Shown here: positions 10,641 through 22,831 of the stretch, in pieces
How the letters are laid out: every line of letters starts with the position of its first letter
Numbering within the stretch: position 1 is the stretch's first letter
Assembly (NCBI GenBank): GCA_903632075.3
Contig: CAHIKZ030001813.1
Coordinates: 7,712,501 to 7,776,500, forward strand
Reading direction: 5' to 3'
DNA length: 64,000 bases
Source of the DNA: Acanthosepion pharaonis
Lineage: Eukaryota; Mollusca; Cephalopoda; Sepiida; Sepiidae
The notes under the pieces: model-generated
The model's database searches: none
Seen by the model: only the letters and a program-made list of their open reading frames with translations
Told to the model about the DNA's origin: nothing
Translations under genes and position numbers: made by a program

Positions 10641-11440
10641 GCTCAAATCATTCAAAAGTAATCATTTCAAACGCAAAGACAACCGGGAGGCGACAGAAAA
10701 GTAGACAAGACAGATGAAAATTGTGAAACTGTCAGTAGGCAATCGAAAATTAACAGCCAAACAATTGAATGCAGTTTTAACAATGAGATTTCAGTTGATA
10801 TAGTACGCAGAGTATTACAAAAAACGAATTGAACAGGCATATACCAGCCAAAAATGAATAAAAATTCATTCAAAACAAACACCAGATTAGATGATTTCAA
10901 TGATCAAAAGGTCATCCAACATAGGATGGTGGAAAGTGGTAAAATGTAATGATAAATGTCAAATTGAAACACATTCTAATGCACAAAAATATGTACACAG
11001 AAGAGTGATAGAAAGATACACCAGAAATACACTTTGGTGGAAACGGTGTGCAGTTGCATCAAATGCGATAATAAAATTAATGTGGTAAAAACTGAGCGAA
11101 CCAGGTAACATCATATCATATAATACTGCCATACAATGAAGAAGGAGAAATATTTAGTCTGAATCTTTTCCTTGTCGCACATGAACAAAAAAGGTTCTGG
11201 TTCATGCGGTGGTGGGAACTGAAGAAACAAATGCTCCAGTAAAAACCAAGTAATTTGTAGGATCTTTGGGATCACTGCCAATAAAATGGAGAAAATTCGT
11301 ATTTAGAAAATCTGGAAGTGTTACATTCAATGATATAGAATTGAAGCAAAGGCAACAACTAATTTCTAACGTTATACTCTGGCTGTGATAACAAAGATCA
11401 ATTAAAAAGTTTAACTTATATAAAGAGCTGGAAGGTGACA
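10641..11440 (+). pseudogene. Tc1-like transposase, heavily decayed
   Basis: Patches of a Tc1 transposase appear in order on the plus strand in changing frames. A DNA-binding helix region reads 'KIVKLSVGNRKLTAKQLN' then 'ISVDIVRRVLQKT' (about 10715-10825). A trace of the 'W..W..V..sDE' region lies near 10915-10935, with the catalytic Asp not preserved. 'QKYVHRRVIERYT' (about 10980-11020) matches the segment before the conserved KHGGG box, and 'KPSNL' + 'DLWDHCQ' (about 11245-11290) matches the C-terminal 'RRPSNL.eL...CQeEW' region. The stretch between, which should carry the second Asp and the Glu, is missing or unrecognisable, so the copy is much shortened inside. Inverted ends were not found. 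It is older than the other Tc1-like copies in the window. Confidence 0.6.
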
Positions 11441-12125
11441 CATTACTTTTGCATAGCCTTTTTCAGCTCTCTCTCATTCACCATAAACAGTATTAACAAA
11501 AATGCCGTAACTAATTTTTTTTCTCCTTCAATTATAAAATGTACTGAGACAACCATATCTTTAAACAATTTTGATTTTGGCGTAAACTTAGCAAAAGTAT
11601 TTATTTTACCAAGGTGAGTCAAAAATTGCAGCTAGTGTATGCTCTACACTTCGATTTGGGACAGAATGTCTCTTCACAGCTTCTTGTTCTTTGTTACTCT
11701 TTGTTGCATCCCATTGTTCTTGTTCTATAATTGACTGTCTCACATTTGTAAAATAAGTTTTTGTTGTTTTTCTCTTGTAATTATTTGCAGATTATAAATG
11801 AATTAATAAGGCTTCGACATATGGAAGCGTAAGAACGGCTTTTACATGTTGATTGGTATGAATGGTTTAACTCACAGAAATAGTTTAGCATGCGTTTCTG
11901 TACCTTACAAATATACCATTTACTGCCTTATTAATGTGAGATATCGCTTACCTGTCCAGTCACCAAAGTTAAGCAATGTTGAACCATAACGTAGCTTACT
12001 CGTTATTATTACCGACAACAAATACATTTAGATATTCTCTACCTCGAGTGCCTCTTGGGCCTTGTATAATTTGGACATTAGTAAAAGATATGGAAAAACA
12101 TTTTTCAGATTACTACGTATATATT
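11441..12125. other. No gene; contains a 5S-like fragment
   Basis: AT-rich sequence apart from the short 5S-like piece at 11946-11985. Confidence 0.4.
11946..11985 (+). pseudogene. 5S rRNA-like fragment
   Basis: 'gtccagtcaccaaagttaag' followed by 'caatgttgaacc' matches the 5S segment seen in the SINE heads. The tRNA-like part and the family tail are not visible downstream, so this is a broken SINE head or a 5S-derived scrap. Confidence 0.55.
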
Positions 12126-12392
12126 TGTTGTGGTAGGATCCACCTAATTTGCATAGTGGAGTACCGACCATATAAATATGGTTGGTACCGGGAAGAGAGG
12201 GAGGAATCAAGAGATTCAACCAGAGACTCTGCCCGACAGCGACTCAGTCAACACATTCTCCAGGAACGGTCTTACCAGGAATATACAAAAGACTATATGT
12301 AAATATTGTGTACACTTTCTTGTTTCAATACATTTTGTTCTAAGTACATTTTGTGTTGCATTATTATTCCATGCATTAATCAAGTTTCAACA
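12126..12392 (+). mobile_element. Solo LTR, copy 1
   Basis: 267 bp starting TGTTG and ending CAACA, a perfect 5-bp terminal inversion. It is flanked by a perfect 5-bp direct repeat ATATT (12121-12125 and 12393-12397). An almost identical 269-bp sequence occurs at 44588-44856. It contains a TATA-like 'catataaatatgg' and downstream AT-rich sequence suitable for polyadenylation. TG..CA ends with a 5-bp duplication are the hallmark of an LTR retrotransposon (Ty3/gypsy or BEL type). The internal region has been lost, most likely by LTR-LTR recombination. ORFs crossing it are not genes. Confidence 0.88.
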
Positions 12393-12418
12393 ATATTTTA
12401 GAAATATGACATACAAAT

Positions 12419-12653
12419 TGTTGTAACCTAGAAAAGGTTGCTGAATGAGGAATAACCAATACGGAAGTTGGAAATGGAAATGGTAATCTTTATAACATCA
12501 AAAAAATACAATACTCGCAAGCGTCTTGAATAGGTAAACCACTGCTAGTGGTGGACTACTAGGACAGCATATTAACCACACTTACAATAGTGTCCAACGT
12601 ATTTATGAGGAATGGGACATACACATTAGTGTTCATAGGGAAGGTATATAACA
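12419..12653 (+). repeat. Dispersed repeat R1, copy 1
   Basis: About 235 bp, collinear with 60159-60396: it starts 'tgttgtaacctagaaa', has 'ggtaaaccactgct' in the middle and ends 'ggtatataaca'. The TG..CA ends and size suggest another LTR family, but no target duplication is visible, so the type is left open. It lies 26 bp from solo LTR copy 1. Confidence 0.75.
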
Positions 12654-13705
12654 TTACTACAGAGTCAATAAAATAAATAACAGTGTATGTTTCATGGGAT
12701 TCATTCCTATCAATTATGATGTAAGAGGATGTCAGAAACTTCAACCTAGTTTAGCGACACCGATTCTCTGAATGAATCACACTAAGTACACTTTTATTCG
12801 TGTCAAAATGACTCAATTTTTTGTAATCCATTCTAACTTAAAATTTTAATGTTGCTTCTTTACGTCCTGTCATTTTAGTAACTTATTTCTCAGAACTTCT
12901 AGAAGAATGGTATACAGTTAATATAATCTAACTACAGGAGACATTAATAAAAATAGTTCTGATACGTCAGTGTTCATGCCATATTTTTACGATGAGGTAT
13001 TATTTCAATTATACCTCATTATTCATACCAGCATTATCATTTTTATGGTTATACGCACAACTTGTTGACCGTGTTACTCCCTGGCCTAATTTACGTGTCC
13101 ATCGTCGTATTCAATATCAACAGTGGTATATTACTCTGTTTCAACATTTCACTACCAAATACTGGAAACAGAATTTCACCTCCATTTTTCGGGCTCTCAT
13201 AAAATCACATGCCTATAGTTTTGTCATATAGTTTAATGATCTGAAGTTTAACGATTGGGTGGTTCAAGAGATACCACGTGTAGTGAAAGAAAGTGTTAAA
13301 ACATTTGGTTCTCTAGTATCTGTGAGTTCAAAACTTGACACTTAACATGGTAACCTGTGTTGAATAACAACATTGCGGGTCATAGTCATAATATTTGAGT
13401 GACATGAAGCAATGTCTTTGAAAGATGTAAACCATTTTGAATGAGAAAGATTTTGCCGGATTCGACTAGAAATGAAACCCTGTTCCGTATTCAAGGTACT
13501 ATCGAATATAGCCATTGATCTCAAGCTCATATAATTTATTTGCATAATATTGTCTAGAGTTATGTTCATGAAACTCGCAATCAGATGTTTATGACACAAA
13601 TTGATTGTAATTGATTTTGCCGTCATTAATCATAGATGAATTTGTCAAGGATCCGCCTATCAAAAGGCGACATCCGAGAAGGATAGCCGAGTTTAAAGAA
13701 CCCCT
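12654..13705. other. No gene seen
   Basis: AT-rich sequence. Small ORFs (79 and 94 codons) have no recognisable features. Confidence 0.4.
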
Positions 13706-14263
13706 GTAAATCATGGAGGTTGTGTGATTTGATTTTTACGGATTATCAACCTTTTATGGATTATTTCAATCGAAATGTATATTTTGGATTGTAAAACATT
13801 ACTTTTTTGCATGAACAATTATTATAGATAATAATGATTTTGCAGCCACAATTATTCCTATTTAGCTAATAGTTGGAGGGGGAGGGCGTAAATGATGGAG
13901 ATTGATTAAATCATTGATTTGCTTTTTAAGGCTTATCAAACATTAATTGTTAATTTAAATCCGAAATACATTTAAGATTGTAAAATTAAATATTTTTTGT
14001 CGCGTGAATATTGTATGAACTGTTTTTTTAGATAATGATTTTCCCGACGTTCTACTATTTAACTTGTAGCAGTGGAAAGTAAATCATGGAGGCTGGTTGA
14101 TTGATTGTTTTTTACGTCTTATCAACCTTTTTTGTGTTAATTAAACCCAATCATATTTTGGATTGTAAAACTAATTCATTTTTTTAGCGAGTGAATATCG
14201 CATAAATAAAGATTATAAATAACAAGGATTTTCCAATTATTTACCTGAAGTCTGTGGGGAAGT
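13706..14263. repeat. Three-unit tandem array of a SINE-tail-like sequence
   Basis: Three diverged units start at 13706, 13888 and 14079 (182 and 191 bp apart), each opening 'gtaaatcatggagg' or close to it. Each then has 'ttgattgttttttacg..ttatcaac' and 'tattttggattgtaaaac', followed by 'gaatat..cataa..t' and an 'ataatgatttt' phrase. The 'ttttacggcttatcaac' phrase is the reverse complement of the tail of the 5S/tRNA SINEs in this window. A single diverged copy lies at 48165-48260. Confidence 0.85.
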
Positions 14264-14416
14264 AGAGAAAAGTGAAAAAAATACTAAAAAAAATCAAAGA
14301 AAGAGTTAAAATATATTTTTTTAAAAGTTTCCTGCTGCATTGCTATAATATTGTAGCCCGTCTGTACTGGCCCGCTTGGATGAATAATGGGAAATTATTA
14401 GTAATAAATTACTATA

Positions 14417-14815
14417 AGGCTTACAGTCAAGTTACACCGAAACACAAGTTCCTGTAAGATCACCGAAGCTAACCAACATCAAGCCTGGTCAGTTAATAGG
14501 TGACCGCTTACGAATAACAAGTGCCGTAAGTTTGGATGTGTGGATGGTGTAATGGGTAATTGCTAATCAGAGAACCGAGTTCCAATTCCTATTGTGATCG
14601 TTATATTCATTTACGAGCAAATAACATTGGGAAAGATATGTATCCACTTCTTTTCGCCCCAGCTATGTGTCAATTACTAAGACTTGTATCAATAAACGAT
14701 GATTATTTCCACAAACAAAAAACAAAAACAAAAACAAAATTCTTAAAAACTAAATAATTTTTTGGCTTTAAATAACTTGCAAAGCGTTGATAAGCCGTAG
14801 AAAATGAATAAATAA
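14417..14815 (+). mobile_element. 5S/tRNA chimeric SINE, copy 3
   Basis: The 5S-like head is at about 14417-14530 ('tgtaagatcaccgaagcta', then 'ggtgaccgctta', then 'gtgccgtaagt'). The tRNA-like segment has box A 'ggtgtaatgggtaattg' and box B 'gagttccaattcc' (about 14543-14592). The body contains '(aaaac)n', and the tail 'gttgataagccgtagaaa' sits at about 14789-14806 before an A-rich end. Confidence 0.85.
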
Positions 14816-15527
14816 AAAAAATTCCTATGATCTCAGCATTTTTCGTTTCGAACAGATATTCTACAGTACGGACTCAACTAAACGACACAACATAAACAAT
14901 ATAAAAGTCCGTCAAAAAGCAAGTCCTACTGTACGCTACTTAGGCTAGTTAGTTTCTAAACCCAACTTTAGAAAACTACATTTCACGGTGTCTTTGCAAC
15001 GTATATATAAGTCGATATTAGGCAAGATACCTTTTGTAATAACTTATGAATATGTTCACAGTAGTGTAAGGAAAATACTGTCTTGCAAAACACGAAGATG
15101 TATTTTAGGTAGCTTATAATACGTATAATGAAGAAGATATTCAGATTATATGCTCAAGGTGTGTCTCGAGAAATTACATACTTGGAAGCTGACAGGCGAG
15201 TACAATTCTTCTTCCTTTAAAAATATGATTAAAGATGAAACGGTAAAATGAATTTAAAATGTTACTCCTATTCTGTCTCTCAAAATAACTCAACAAAAGA
15301 ATCATGCTCCGGGCACTTAGACAAGTGTTTAAAAGTTATTGAAACATAAATTAAATATACTTTATTCAGAAAACCTATTGAAATACTAATATTGGTTTGT
15401 GTAATTTGATGATATTGCAACACTAGTAGATTGCATCTCGTTTGGTCTATACAGTTCAAGTTTTTATTGTTTTCATTTTCCAAGAGAAAGTTTTAGCAGT
15501 AGTTGTCGATTCAGTTGTCCTATTGAC

Positions 15528-15529
<2 letters not shown>
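14816..15529. other. No gene seen
   Basis: AT-rich sequence without a recognisable element. Confidence 0.4.

Positions 15530-15583
<54 letters not shown>
15530..15583. repeat. (TA)n microsatellite
   Basis: About 26 TA units. Confidence 0.95.
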
Positions 15584-15584
<1 letters not shown>

Positions 15585-17980
15585 CAACTTAGTGATACAA
15601 GGTCTATTTCTAATGTAATATCTACTATCTTAATATATCGGTTATGATGGTGATATTGCCTTAGATTTCTAACTTTGGCATCAATAACCCATATTTTCCA
15701 ATGTTGCTCTTAGGATAATGACATACTGACGTTTCGTACGATAGTACATGCGAAGCAGATTTTTGTAAGTGAATTTCATCATGCCGTAAAAAAGAATCTG
15801 ATGAAGGTCTAGGAGGCAACATACTGAAAGTGAGCAGACCTAGATGGCAAGTAATGCTTTTCAGCTCTAGTAACAGCGGCGTGTGGAGATAAGAAACTCT
15901 CCTGATGGTCCTGCACAATTGTCCGTCGATAAAATATAGAGATCCTCGAAAATGATTAACCAATGTTGATGCATCTAACAGTCTGGTTTTTTCCCCTTAT
16001 CCGTTTCCCTAGAAATAAATAGGAGTGTTTAATTTCGTAGTAAACTTTGTATTTGCTAAAATCTTTTTGGCTAAGCGTGCGTCTACTCCCAGTTGTCCTC
16101 AGATAGACGAATTGAAATAGGATGATAATTTTCAAGCATTTATTAAGAATGGAATAATATTCACGTCCCTAACAATATATATGCAGTAATATATAATGTT
16201 TACTGAGGTGCCAGAAAATGTCTGTTTCCCGTCATTCAGCGTACACAGCAAGTCACCTGTGTTGATAAATATGAAAAAATAAAAAAAATACGTGAATGAC
16301 GACGCTACATAATAATTGAAACCAAAATTACAAGTTAAATTCTAAGAATTGCCGAAGTTCATTTGGCGATATTTCTTTGTGTGCGTTTACATGTGCGCAA
16401 GGAGGGAAACTGGAAGAAGATATCTGAAGAGGGAAAGTTTTGGGTCAATCATTTAATGACTTTCAATATGAAAATTAGACACCTTTTATTTACTGCCGAA
16501 AATGCTTGGCTAGTTAGCGCATCATTATATAAAATGTGCTGTCGGAAATTATTCCAATTATAATGGCAGCAGATTTGATTGCATTCAACCATCAATTCAC
16601 GTTGTGGTGTTCCCATTTAATCCTATTCAGAAAGTCATTTGATTAAGTGTTGAATACCATTGATTTCTCTGCAGAAATCATATCAAAAGAAAGCCGAAAC
16701 CAAATGTCATACATAAACGTGACCGGCTCCATAAGACGTAGCATCGTACGAATAAGCGGCTTGATTTTACAGTCATACGGGACTTAACACTTCGGATTTG
16801 TTTTGAATTCAGTGTGTTTCTTCTACTAGCCTGGATGTCAAATTATGCATGGCAGACTAATTAGCCGTAATATTATAACTGTACCTGGAGGAGTCGAAGA
16901 GATATTCTATTTACGTTCCAACGGATATTGCTACGAAATCCAATCATTAGTCTCGTTGATTTTCTACAAAGAATTTCATAGCATTTGTTCTGAGGAGATT
17001 TCTTCTTTAGTACCTCGACTTTATGAAGTTTAGCCTATTACTAGGTTGCGAAGCTAAGCGATTGGTATGTTGAAATTGACAAATGTAAACGCCCATTTAT
17101 TTTCCACATAGTTTCTCCTCTCGCACTTCACACCGATTGAAATCTCTTTCAGCTCCTTGATTTCCTGTCAACAGAAATTGCTACAAACTCGTACAACGCT
17201 CGTAGTACTGGTTAATAATACTGTGAGGAAATATTGGAACAAAAGGTTGAGTGAAGAAAAGGAGCAATCGCATTTGAGATATGGATTAATAATACAGTAA
17301 TAGATAATATCCCTATTCAGTACGGCAATGCGCCCGACTCAGTAACAACACCTTTTCGACACACATTGCGCTGACACTTCCTCTGAGCCGACGTTCTAAT
17401 CACAGCGGATAGACCAGTCCATGTTTAACAATTAGTGTAGAAAAATGTCTTTCTGCACAACTGAAATCTATAAAAATGTCAACCTCAATTGTCAACATCT
17501 TTCTCATTGACATTTGTTTTTAATATTGTCCTTTTTTAAATTCCGTAACCATTTGTCACATTATTTCGTTCTATTGTCTTTCATCCGCAATAAACCCTTT
17601 TGTGCAATTAGATTCATAAGGTAGTTTGGAGTTATATGTTTTAAAATATATCAACATAATGAACTCCAATAGAGTTTGAACAGCAATGGTGTGACTACCT
17701 CAATATAACCTGGCGGAGCCCTTCCTTCTTCAGAGTTTGTCATCTACTATAAGGGTTGCAACCTCAAACCGAGACCTGCTATTTGACCCATAAATGGAGG
17801 AGTAGAAGAGATAGTCTATCACTTTTTCCAAGAGTATTTTTGAGAATGTGAACATATTGAACTCGGCCAGAATTGGAACTCTTCTCGCAGAACTATATTT
17901 CCATGTCGCTACTCGTTCCAATACGCGCATTCGAATTAGCATCTCTAAGTGATGACAACGACACTCTGTAGTAGTAGAGG

Positions 17981-17982
<2 letters not shown>
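15584..17982. other. No gene supported
   Basis: 2.4 kb. A 100-codon minus-strand ORF at 15661-15963 is the longest simple-repeat-free frame, but it has no domain I recognise and no splice or codon support. The 17690-17980 segment is GC-richer than its surroundings and may be an unidentified repeat. Confidence 0.35.

Positions 17983-18049
<67 letters not shown>
17983..18049. repeat. (TA)n microsatellite
   Basis: About 33 TA units. Confidence 0.95.
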
Positions 18050-18052
<3 letters not shown>

Positions 18053-18466
18053 ATTTTAAAAAAATTCTGATCACATCACTCCAAGCAAGGGGGGAGGAGC
18101 CCACTAATACGCAGGGGGTTAAACTGTGTGAAAGTTATAGTAAACACTGTGCATAGGCAGGATTGAGGAATTGACAAACGATGAACGGGATTCAAGAAGA
18201 CAGAAGAGGTCAGATGACATTCCATTCAAAGTTTTGAAGATTGTATTTGTCACAGGAATAATTTGGCGGGAAGTATGAGAAAAGAAACTATTCGAGCAGA
18301 AGGAGCGGTTGTATTTACTATTTCAACGGGTGGTATTAGCGGGTCGCAAAGGTGAATGTGGGAGGCATATTTACGCTTCAGAATTCTTGAGACCCTCTGT
18401 TCAATTGGCACCGTTTGGACTTATATTCAAAACGCAGAAAAAAATCATCACTATCAGAATGCCCAC
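18050..18466. other. No gene seen
   Basis: Mixed sequence with one G-rich patch (18088-18120). Nothing nameable. Confidence 0.35.
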
Positions 18467-18739
18467 TCACGAATCACTCCGGCCAAGCGATTGACCATTA
18501 TGATTCTGGCCTTCGCATTCTGTAATACTCAACAAAGTGCCTTGTCTTTTAGCTCTGAACAAGTTTGTATTTTTTAGCATCCTTCTTTGTCCTGTCTCTC
18601 TCATCCATTCACAAAAAATCTCGTAATTTATCGTCTTCTCGACAATTCCACAATATCTTCTGAACTTTAAATTTTTCTTTCCTTCTTTCTTCATCACGCA
18701 TCCGAGATATTTGAAGTGTTTCTTGCTGAATGATAACAT
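18467..18739 (-). pseudogene. Non-LTR RT tail relic A
   Basis: The minus-strand open stretch reads 'KKHFKYLGCVMKKEGKKNL' and then 'CEWMRETGQRRMLKNTNLFR'. These match the C-terminal end of a non-LTR RT family seen six or seven times in this window, whose consensus pattern here is 'IRKR.L.FLGHIMRKEGLENL', a basic stretch, 'LxxWMaEQ', and a final 'WRAMI..VLKGHGT'. This copy covers only that end. The final box is replaced by unrelated residues. The parent enzyme copies its RNA at a nicked target; 5' truncation is normal for such insertions. The clade (RTE-like) is an inference. Confidence 0.7.
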
Positions 18740-19560
18740 AAGCTTCCTTGTATTGTCTATTGTAGTTCAACCAAAATGAAACCATCACCTAAAACATAAT
18801 TCATATTCTTAAATAACATTGTCAGATCGATCCTTTGGCATAGATATAATGTATGATGGAAAACCCGATCAGAAATTTCTAAGATGTAAAATGTAGACAA
18901 TCACATTCTTAGATCAATGATTAAAATGGCTTCAAGCGAATAGCGGTTAGAGGTCTTGACGAAGACCTTCTAACTTTGAATTTTGTAGACAGGCGCTACA
19001 GAATCACACACAAAGAACAATACCAAAAACTAGACAGAGCTTCAATTGGCAAGATTCAAAAGCAGCGGTAGCTAAAATGGTTAGAACCTGTAACTTAAAT
19101 TGGCGTCTGAGACAACTTCAAAAAGGGATAATAAGAAACCATATTCAATACAAGATAGAGCAGCAGTTCCTGGAAATGAGAAACCTTTTTTCCTTAAAAA
19201 CCCTTTCGACAGACAGATTTTCTGAATTTGAAAACACAATAGCAGTGACTGTACGGTCAATGAGTATCGAAAATATCCTGACAAAGAAATGACTGATATT
19301 ACAATCACCATTACCGTTAGTCAATAGTATATTATTCGTTGGTAGAAATACATTTCTAAAGTTTCAAGTCTCTTCTTGCACTGTGACGAAATCGCCCTGC
19401 AGTGAATTCCGTTCTTTGTTACAAAATTTCCTTGTCGCTTATTGACTTGTTTGCTTTCTGGAAGGCAACTTTTACCTCGCTTCGGGTCACTACATCACAT
19501 TCACTGTCATCTATCACCCAGAAAGTTAAATTTCATTGACGGCATAATACTGAACTTATC
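18740..19560. other. No gene seen
   Basis: Includes 70-76-codon overlapping ORFs on both strands at 19077-19311 with no recognisable domain. Confidence 0.35.
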
Positions 19561-19945
19561 ATTACTTATAACACAGATGAAGAATACAAACTGTGGCAAT
19601 AGAAATATGGTTCTATAGAAGAATACTGAGAATAAAATAGACTGAACAGGAAGGTTTAGAGAAAATAGAAACCATAAGGACACTTATACTTTACATCAGG
19701 AAAAGACAGTTGGAATTTCTAGGGCTCTTTTTGAAAGAGAGCTTGGAAATATTGATAGTGACTGAGCATATTGAAGGCGAAATGGACACATGCAAGTAAC
19801 GCATAACCTACCTAACGAGAGAGTGTAAATGGTTGGCGAAAGAGGAATTGGGAGAGATCGGGAAAAGACAAAAGAGCTACAACGGACAGGTATATGTGGT
19901 GAGCCATGAACTTCCACGGCGAAGAAGAAGATGAAGAAGCGTAGA
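19561..19945 (+). pseudogene. Non-LTR RT tail relic B
   Basis: Plus-strand patches in order: 'RILRIK' + 'TEQ' (the RMLRISWTE box), 'IRKRQLEFLGLFLKESLEIL' (the IRKRQLEFLGHIMRKEG box), 'HIEGEMDTCK', then 'ITYLTRECKWLAKEELGEI' (the LTsLCkWMAEQ box), and decayed 'YVVSHELPR' where WRAMIAxVL is expected. It ends in a (GAAGAAGAAGAT)-like tail (19921-19940), the usual simple-repeat 3' end of this family. In-frame stops interrupt it. Confidence 0.75.
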
Positions 19946-20164
19946 TTTCCAATGAGGATTGAAATGATTACAGCAGGAATTATCTGAAACATTAACTATC
20001 TAATCAATACTCCATATTGAAGTGCCAAAAATCAGTGGTATACTGACACAAAATAAAATTTAACAGTCAATTCTTATTTGGATTCGATATATTTATGAAA
20101 CGTCTGGAATTTGAACTTCGTTCGCTTTTTGCAATTAGTGTGCCAAACCTAAATATTTTTCTTA

Positions 20165-21240
20165 TTTCTTCCCTGATAGTTCTTATAATCTCTTTCTCTT
20201 ATACTTTCATTCTCTTACACTTTCATTCTCTTATACTTTCATTCTCTTACACTTTCATTCTCTTATACTTTCATTCTCTTACACTTTTATTCTCTTATAC
20301 TTTCATTCTCTTATGCTTTCATTCACGTATGCTCTCATCCTCTTATGCTCTCTTTCTCTTATTCTATCATTCTCCTATACTCTCTTCCCTTATACTCTCA
20401 TTCTCTTATAATCTCTTTCTCTTATACTTTCATTCTCTTATACTTTCATTCTCTTATACTCTCATTCACGTATGCTCTCATTCTCTTAGGCTCTCTTTCT
20501 ATTATTCTCTCATTCTGCTATACTCTCTTCCCCGATATTCTCATTCTCTTATAAGCTCTTTCTCTTACACTTTCATTCTCTTATACTCTCATTCACGTAT
20601 GCTTTCATCCTCTTATACTCTCTTTCTCTCATTTTTTCATTCTCCTATACTCTCTTTCCCATATACTCTCATTGTCTTATACTCTCTGTCTCTTATATTC
20701 TCATTATTTTATACTCTCTCTTATGCTATCCTTCTCTTTTACTCTCCTCATCTTACACTTCTTTTCTTATACTCTCATTATCTTCTCGTTCTCTTATACA
20801 CTCTTTCTTTTTATACTCTCTTTTTCTTATACTCTCCTTTTATAATTTCCTTCTCTTATACTTTCATTCTCCTATCCTTTTTCTCTCCTACTCACCGTCT
20901 TTTATACTCTCATTCTTTTATTCTGTCTTTCTCTGATACACTCATTCTCTTATTCTCACTTTCTCTTAATCTCTCTAATGCTATCCCAACTTCTTCGTTT
21001 TTTCTCTGCTATCACCCTAACTCTTCCTTCCTCCCCTCTATTGCCAACATTCATTTCCTCTCCTAAATATTTCAATTGTTTTCTTCACTTCCGCTTCTAT
21101 CATCTTTCTTAACGTCTCCTCCTCCTATCCTCTTCTGTGCTCTCTCATATCTTCTGTCTTATTTTTGTTCTTGTGCTCTGATCTCTCTCTCCTTTTCTGC
21201 CTTTGCCTCTCTCCACCCTCTCTAAACTCCTGTATGTCCT
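20165..21240 (+). repeat. Pyrimidine-strand minisatellite, 16-bp unit
   Basis: A tandem array of 'tactttcattctctta' alternating with 'cactttcattctctta' (clearest at 20210-20310), decaying rightwards into variants such as 'tactctcattcacgta', then into general CT-rich sequence to about 21240. Almost all bases of the plus strand are T, C or A, and G is nearly absent. Because 16 is not a multiple of 3 and no unit contains a stop in any of its phases, a 323-codon open frame (20095-21066) arises. It has no unique sequence and is not treated as a gene. Confidence 0.9.
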
Positions 21241-22331
21241 CTGCTTGCGGTTATTTTCTTACTCATGTTCGAGGAGAATTAACGTTATTTAATGAAGCAT
21301 AAATTCTCATCATTGTTATTTGCTTGGGGATATTTATATGTTTTTGATCGCCGGCGAAATACTTTCAATTTAACTACGATTTGTAACAATAAATACATTT
21401 TTGCTAGTATTTCATTACTAATTTCGTTGTTAAGGAAAAAAAATAGCATTTTTTAATTACTCTTTCGCAATTAACGATTTTGCTAGTTACATTATACAGA
21501 TACATTGCATTTCACGAAAGAACACGCACAACATAGTATTAAAACTGTTTCTTTACCTTTTGAAGCTGATTTTTCGGCTATACTTAAATATAGCTTTTTA
21601 TTTAAGAAAGAGGAATAAAAACCTTTTTAGCTGACAGAAAAATAAATTACTTTTGCAAGAAATGACAGCTTAAAGATTGATTTTGATGGCCAAAATAAAC
21701 GCATCAGAACGATTAAATTCTTCAACTAATCCTATTTTTGCACCTGAATAGCGCGAAGTAAAGGCAATCAAGCGAAGTCTTAGCTATCTGTAAAAAGGCT
21801 TAGAAGGAAACGGCAAGTTGGCTTAAATAGGTTATCACTGGCCGACAACTCCATCAGGCAGGGTTAGGGATCACATTAACTGCTAACGTTCAGCTTGTTC
21901 ACTTGGAAAAGGGGCAGTCTGGCACGCTGTCAAGAAAAGCCAAATCATCGCCGCTTTCCGATTTCATTTTATGAGTCACCGATTTTATCCATTTCTGGCT
22001 GTCTTCCATAATGACATTTTTTTTTTGTATTTTTGCTTCTAAGGAAATAAGGGTTAGCAAGAAGACTGACTTTCTATTGTTAATATTAGATTATGTTTCT
22101 TAGTAGAATTCTAATATAAATTAAGCTTCAATTCGTATGTTTGTTTTAGTTCCTAGAAATGATGATAGTTACTTTCAATATTTAATATTGGTTTATCTTT
22201 GTTGAATTCTAATATAATTTTAACGTCGATTAGAATATGAGATTGTATATTTCTGAAGAAAAAATATTTCAACGAAAAGTTATTTCTTATTGCTGATATT
22301 TTATTCTGATTCTTGCTAGACTTTTTATATA
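21241..22331. other. No gene seen
   Basis: AT-rich sequence. A GC-richer patch at 21770-21960 has no recognisable identity. Confidence 0.4.
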
Positions 22332-22588
22332 TCGAGTGTAACAGCAAAATTGTTCACATCGTATAACAGCAAAATAGTCCCATTGTGAGATTAAGTTTTG
22401 TACCGTTGTATCTTACAAATGATTAAAGATATCTTACTGGAATTGGACTCTACTGCGAAGAATAAGAATGTATAATTACTATCCAAGCTTAACTGAATAA
22501 TCGTGATAAAATAGACAAAAATGAAAATGATATATTCATCGTTAATTAATCATAAATAAGGATCGGAAAATAAATTATTCAAATAAAG

Positions 22589-22591
<3 letters not shown>

Positions 22592-22639
<48 letters not shown>
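22592..22639. repeat. (TA)n inside block A, copy 1
   Basis: About 24 TA units ending 'atgtcgcctttta', matched by 'atgtcgcatttta' after the corresponding tract in copy 2. Confidence 0.95.
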
Positions 22640-22642
<3 letters not shown>

Positions 22643-22753
22643 GCCTTTTAAAACACTTCCTAGATATGTAAATGTTTGTACCTGCTTGATATTTACTTTT
22701 CTTTTCTACGTTCTTTAAGTGGTCCTGTAGTTTCCTTTTTCCGTTTAATATCA

Positions 22754-22755
22754 TA

Positions 22756-22828
<73 letters not shown>
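22754..22828. repeat. (TA)n between blocks A and B, copy 1
   Basis: About 33 TA units with one G interruption. Confidence 0.95.

Positions 22829-22831
<3 letters not shown>

Noticed and set aside
15661..15963. 100-codon minus-strand ORF as a host exon
   Set aside because: No domain, no conserved motif and no splice context that I can defend.
20095..21066. 323-codon open frame as a membrane-protein gene
   Set aside because: It is produced by a 16-bp tandem repeat, with no unique sequence or domain; the hydrophobicity comes from the CT-rich repeat.
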